Source of the DNA: Pseudomonadota bacterium | Lineage (GTDB): Bacteria; Pseudomonadota; Gammaproteobacteria; Halothiobacillales; Halothiobacillaceae | Assembly (NCBI GenBank): GCA_021795795.1 | Contig: JAJYPA010000364.1 | Coordinates: forward strand, 1-8,093 | Length of the DNA: 8,093 bases | Direction: 5' to 3' | Part shown: one piece after another, positions 5,498 to 8,093 of the stretch | Layout of the letters: the number at the start of each line of letters is the position of its first letter | Numbering within the stretch: the stretch's first letter is position 1 | Program-made: the position numbers and the translations under genes | The notes under the pieces: generated by a model | Database searches by the model: none | Seen by the model: the letters and a program-made list of their open reading frames with translations, nothing else | What the model was told of the DNA's origin: nothing

Positions 5498-7466
5498 GCG
5501 TTCCGCCGTCCCATTCGTCGATACCTGACGTTGCGAATATCCTTCGGTGATTTAACAATTCAAACCCTGCACCGCAAGCTAATGAGACTAATTTTTTTGG
5601 AAAAGTTTTACGCTCAATTTCATAGTCAAATCCTGCGATCATCGCCTGAATTTCCAATACATAGAAGCGAACGAATGCACCAATAGCAGATGATGGATGT
5701 TTGCTAACGATGCGCTGATTGATATACTCGAATAAATCTCGGCAATATTTGATAGCCGCACCCGTCTGGTTGTTGGTAGCCAACATGAAAGCGTGAATCA
5801 GCTGCTCGCGTATATGTTGATAAATATGTAGTTCTGTCGAATCGTTGCCTTCCATATCCAGTACATCCACTTTTGCCATGGAAGAGAGTACATATGCAAC
5901 ATGATGACGTATCAAAGCATTATTCCGGCTTTCCAGATCAGTAAAACCCGGAAGCAACTCATCCGCAATGCAGAGTATTCCGTTTTCGACAAGTAGTTGC
6001 CACGCCTTTTGCAGCATAAAAGCTGTATTAAAATGATGGGAAGACCCTACGGACGTAATAACAGAAATAGGTTCATCCGGCTTGCGGAAGGCCAGAAATT
6101 CTTCTTGAACGCAGCGTAATTGTGCTAGCTCTTTAGCGTTATTGAGCAAACCAGCAAATGCTGCACCGTCTGGCTCCAAGGCTATGGCATGCGATTCCGG
6201 CAGAAGCTCCATGAGCATGAATAATGCTGCGCCAGGACCACTATCTACATCAATGAATAGACCTTTGCCGCCTTTTGGATCAAATGCAATAACATCTTGC
6301 GCTAAAGCTGTTATCTGACGCGCATACGCGGGATGAAGCAGCTCAAAAGTATCATAGAAATCCACGTTGTTCCGACTGGAAACGTCTTCGTCTGATGCGC
6401 CTGGCATTAGGTCTATATTCCGTTGCGATAGGAACAACCATTGTCTGGGAATAAATAAATATCCATATTGGAGAGCGACTTCATAAGCAAGTGTTGCGAG
6501 CACCAAGGTGGGTGACTTTGTCATAGGCTCCAGTAACGTGGCATCACTATCCACTATGCCGGGCATTTGTTCAGCAATAGCTGCCAGTCGAATTGCTGAA
6601 AGCAAAACATCCGGTACGGCATTGCTCAGATGATCCATGTGCAGCGTAAAAGCATTCACATAATTTTGTGGAAGAACAGCCATCCAAAGACCTTGATCAT
6701 TCTTTCCTGTGAAGATCAGGAGTGGCCATTGAAATCCGGAGGAATGATTTAAGCCTAAGTGGCTTTCCTCCACAGAAATATCGCTATTTGATCCGCGCAA
6801 TTCGAGATAAAAACCTGTAACACCATGTGCCACATCCATAATGGCTCTATCAACGAAAGAGCGAAGCTCCTCCCATTCTGCTGCTGTTTGTGGATATCCA
6901 CGAACCAATTTATGTTCGTCTGATTGTGTATTGTGCCCTCGGTATTCTATGAGCACCAAGGCAGTAGATTGTCCCTTGAGGGCGGAATAGGTGTGTTCCG
7001 AATCGCCGGCAAACGCGTAACTTTGCCCTGGACGCAACAATGCGCCATCAGTCTCGTTGCCAACATACATTTCTCCACGCAGAGCGATGACACGTTCAAA
7101 CACGCCTGGAGGGTGAGCACTGGAAACGCGACTATGCCCCTTGGCAATGGTCATTTCATATACCTCAATTTGAGGATTGGTGCCATATCGTTCTATAAAA
7201 CGAACTTTTTCTCCATTTTCATCACCTTCTTCGGAAAAGCTTTGGACGGTTTCTACACCGTCTATGATGTGACTGAAGGGTACATCCAGAGCGTTAGCGA
7301 CTGCCCAGACTGTTTCAATGGTCGGATTCCCTTGCCCTCTTTCCAAAAGAGATAAGGTAGATTTGGCTATGCCAGAACGTTGTGCGAGGCCCGAAATGGT
7401 AAGTCCTCGCTTACCGCGGATCTCTTGGATATTACGCGCAAGGAGGTGAAGGGTTGGATTATCCAT
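5448..7466 (-). CDS. XRE-cupin regulator fused to a class I methyltransferase-like domain
   Basis: Single 672-residue frame. Residues 8-62 are an XRE helix-turn-helix (LARNIQEIRGKRGLTISGL, then KSTLSLLERGQGNPTIETV). Residues 95-176 form a cupin fold with RGEMYVG and LRPGQSYAF; His118 and His158 could contribute to a small-molecule or metal pocket. XRE-cupin proteins are usually about 180-200 residues, so this one is greatly extended. Residues 190-365 are unrecognised. Residues about 370-510 look like a SAM-dependent methyltransferase: motif I FIDVDSGPG (404-412), in which the first Gly of GxGxG is Asp408, then acidic E431 in ALEPD, SSHHF (475-479) and ENGILCIADELLPG (494-507). The tail 511-672 is unrecognised. 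The gene heads an operon with azlC and azlD, so it probably regulates their expression; methyltransferase activity is inferred only. ATG 7466 has a weak ribosome site. Confidence 0.85.
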   Translation of the reverse strand: MDNPTLHLLARNIQEIRGKRGLTISGLAQRSGIAKSTLSLLERGQGNPTIETVWAVANALDVPFSHIIDGVETVQSFSEEGDENGEKVRFIERYGTNPQIEVYEMTIAKGHSRVSSAHPPGVFERVIALRGEMYVGNETDGALLRPGQSYAFAGDSEHTYSALKGQSTALVLIEYRGHNTQSDEHKLVRGYPQTAAEWEELRSFVDRAIMDVAHGVTGFYLELRGSNSDISVEESHLGLNHSSGFQWPLLIFTGKNDQGLWMAVLPQNYVNAFTLHMDHLSNAVPDVLLSAIRLAAIAEQMPGIVDSDATLLEPMTKSPTLVLATLAYEVALQYGYLFIPRQWLFLSQRNIDLMPGASDEDVSSRNNVDFYDTFELLHPAYARQITALAQDVIAFDPKGGKGLFIDVDSGPGAALFMLMELLPESHAIALEPDGAAFAGLLNNAKELAQLRCVQEEFLAFRKPDEPISVITSVGSSHHFNTAFMLQKAWQLLVENGILCIADELLPGFTDLESRNNALIRHHVAYVLSSMAKVDVLDMEGNDSTELHIYQHIREQLIHAFMLATNNQTGAAIKYCRDLFEYINQRIVSKHPSSAIGAFVRFYVLEIQAMIAGFDYEIERKTFPKKLVSLACGAGFELLNHRRIFATSGIDEWDGGTHVFAFRKRERPRFEWF

Positions 7467-7485
7467 GGACCGTTCTCTAGAAAAA

Positions 7486-7501
7486 ACATGTTAACTATAA
7501 C
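7486..7501. promoter_or_regulatory. Overlapping palindromes at the regulator promoter (candidate operator)
   Basis: AACATGTT (7486-7493) is a perfect palindrome, and GTTA-ACTA-TAAC (7490-7501) is a second inverted repeat overlapping it. Together they cover the -10 and likely start site of the proximal promoter. XRE regulators often repress their own promoter through such symmetric sites, so autoregulation is a reasonable inference. Confidence 0.35.
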
Positions 7502-7522
7502 GAACGAGCGATTTATATGCAA
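7494..7522 (-). promoter_or_regulatory. Proximal sigma-70 promoter of the regulator-azlCD operon
   Basis: On the minus strand TTGCAT (7522-7517) and TATAGT (7499-7494) are separated by exactly 17 bp, close to consensus. Transcription would begin near 7487, leaving a leader of about 20 bases before ATG 7466. Confidence 0.55.
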
Positions 7523-7528
7523 GCCGTC

Positions 7529-7556
7529 ACTATAATATGGCTCTTCGTCGTTTCAA
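7529..7556 (-). promoter_or_regulatory. Hybrid promoter with -35 inside the ISL3-type end
   Basis: TTGAAA (7556-7551) lies inside the terminal repeat of the ISL3 remnant. TATAGT (7534-7529) lies in host DNA overlapping the presumed target duplication. The spacing is 16 bp. This is the classic geometry of a promoter created when an IS end places an outward -35 beside a resident -10. It would add a second transcript for the regulator-azlCD operon. Confidence 0.4.
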
Positions 7557-7852
7557 GTAGGTAGCCTGAGATCCAGCTTACCCAGGATCAGGTAGGCCAC
7601 GTTGATGAAATCCTGTGCGTGCGATAGCCCTGAGCCTTGGCCTTGGCGGATTGGATGAGGCTGTCGAAGCTTTCGAGAATGCCGTTGTTGATCTGGCTCT
7701 CGAACCAGCAGAGCACGCCGTTCCAGTGATTCATGATGGTGTAGGCGATCTTGACGATGGGCGTGACACGCTGAATCAGCCCCTTACCGTTCTCATAACC
7801 CCCTCTTAAACCTATTTTTTTAATCCATCCGGGAATGAACGGCCGAGGAGCT
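7539..7852 (-). mobile_element. Internally deleted ISL3-family element (about 314 bp)
   Basis: The end at 7539 begins GGCTCTTCGTCGTTTCA, and ISL3-family ends characteristically begin GGCTCTT. Reading the minus strand from 7852 gives AGCTCCTCGGCCGTTCA, identical at 12 of 17 positions, so both inverted ends appear present. The flanks carry TATAATAT (7531-7538) and AATAATAT (7854-7861), an 8-bp repeat with one mismatch and one-base slippage; ISL3 elements duplicate 8 bp. Intact ISL3 elements are over 1.1 kb, so most of the transposase gene is gone. The element cannot move by itself but could in principle be mobilised by a related transposase. Confidence 0.55.
7553..7794 (-). pseudogene. ISL3-family transposase C-terminal remnant, frameshifted
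   Basis: From 7794 the minus-strand frame reads ENGKGLIQRVTPIVKIA, then HWNGVLCWFESQINNG, then SLIQSAKAKAQGYRT. This matches the conserved C-terminal part of ISL3 DDE transposases (HWdGVL-WF-S-I-NG-LE-NSLIQ-AK-KARGYR). At about 7614-7620 the frame shifts by one base; the next frame gives QDFINVAYLILGKLDLRLPT and stops at TGA (7553-7555), the expected end of such proteins. The N-terminal three quarters, including the first catalytic residues, is absent. No start codon is credible. Confidence 0.75.
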
Positions 7853-8093
7853 AAATAATATGAATATCATGGAATAATATAGAGCTAGTGTAGCGTTGAA
7901 TTCTGTTTGCTGCTTAAATGGCCGTTAGCACGTTGGTATGGTGATGGGGGATGTCGCCCTCAATCACCCAGGATGAGTTCAGGCACACTTGGTGAACACG
8001 CCACGACATGACTACTGATCTTCGGGGGTTGTATTCATACCTACAGATTCAATATCGCCTTGGTCAAGGAACAGCGTGATTCCTGAGACCTAT
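7853..8093. other. No recognisable feature
   Basis: These 241 bases at the right edge hold no frame I can defend. A 31-codon minus-strand frame (8009-7914, MSWRVHQVCLNSS...) and a 25-codon open tail ending at 8012 exist, but neither has a ribosome site or a familiar motif. AATAATAT recurs at 7854 and AATAATATAG at about 7873. Confidence 0.3.

Noticed and set aside
6924..7355. A 143-codon plus-strand open frame
   Set aside because: It is antisense to the HTH-cupin part of the regulator gene, which has clear domain motifs in the other strand.
7914..8009. Short minus-strand frame starting MSWRVHQVCL
   Set aside because: It has only 31 codons, no ribosome site and no recognisable motif, and it lies in DNA next to IS debris.

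Overview
The window looks like an accessory stretch of a Gram-negative proteobacterial chromosome. There is an outer-membrane beta-barrel gene with a signal peptide, base composition is mixed to moderate, and remnants of at least three insertion-sequence families lie between the genes. The protein repertoire resembles acidophilic sulfur/iron oxidisers such as Acidithiobacillus. That placement is an impression from recall, not a computed one. All intact genes are on the minus strand.

Layout from left to right. Positions 1-129 hold the 3' end of an unrecognised plus-strand frame. Positions 206-527 are a mosaic of IS66-type debris: a short piece resembling a left end with the start of tnpA, facing left, then a decayed 3' piece of tnpC with the right terminus at 527. 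Positions 548-3320 are a two-gene minus-strand unit: an outer-membrane porin-like barrel followed, after 31 bp, by a 528-residue APC-family amino-acid permease. Together they could form a two-membrane uptake route. The AT-rich gap 3321-3749 carries the likely porin promoter, several inverted repeats and, on the plus strand, a candidate small RNA of about 80 nt ending in a clear intrinsic terminator. Positions 3750-4247 are an IS5-type transposase with an in-frame central deletion.

Positions 4429-7466 form a second minus-strand operon. Its first gene is a 672-residue fusion of XRE helix-turn-helix, cupin, an unrecognised middle region and a class I methyltransferase-like domain. It is followed by azlC and azlD, which overlap each other and the fusion gene. 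AzlCD proteins export branched-chain or related amino acids, so the fusion protein is probably the local regulator/sensor of that exporter. Its upstream region holds one good native promoter and a second hybrid promoter whose -35 lies inside the end of an inserted ISL3-type element.

Positions 7539-7852 are that element: a roughly 314-bp, internally deleted ISL3 derivative with both ends still visible and a decayed 8-bp target duplication. Positions 7853-8093 hold nothing I can identify.

Overall the window pairs amino-acid uptake (porin plus APC permease) with amino-acid export (AzlCD under a fused regulator). The most noteworthy points are the regulator-methyltransferase fusion, the mini-ISL3 element feeding its promoter, and the candidate small RNA.
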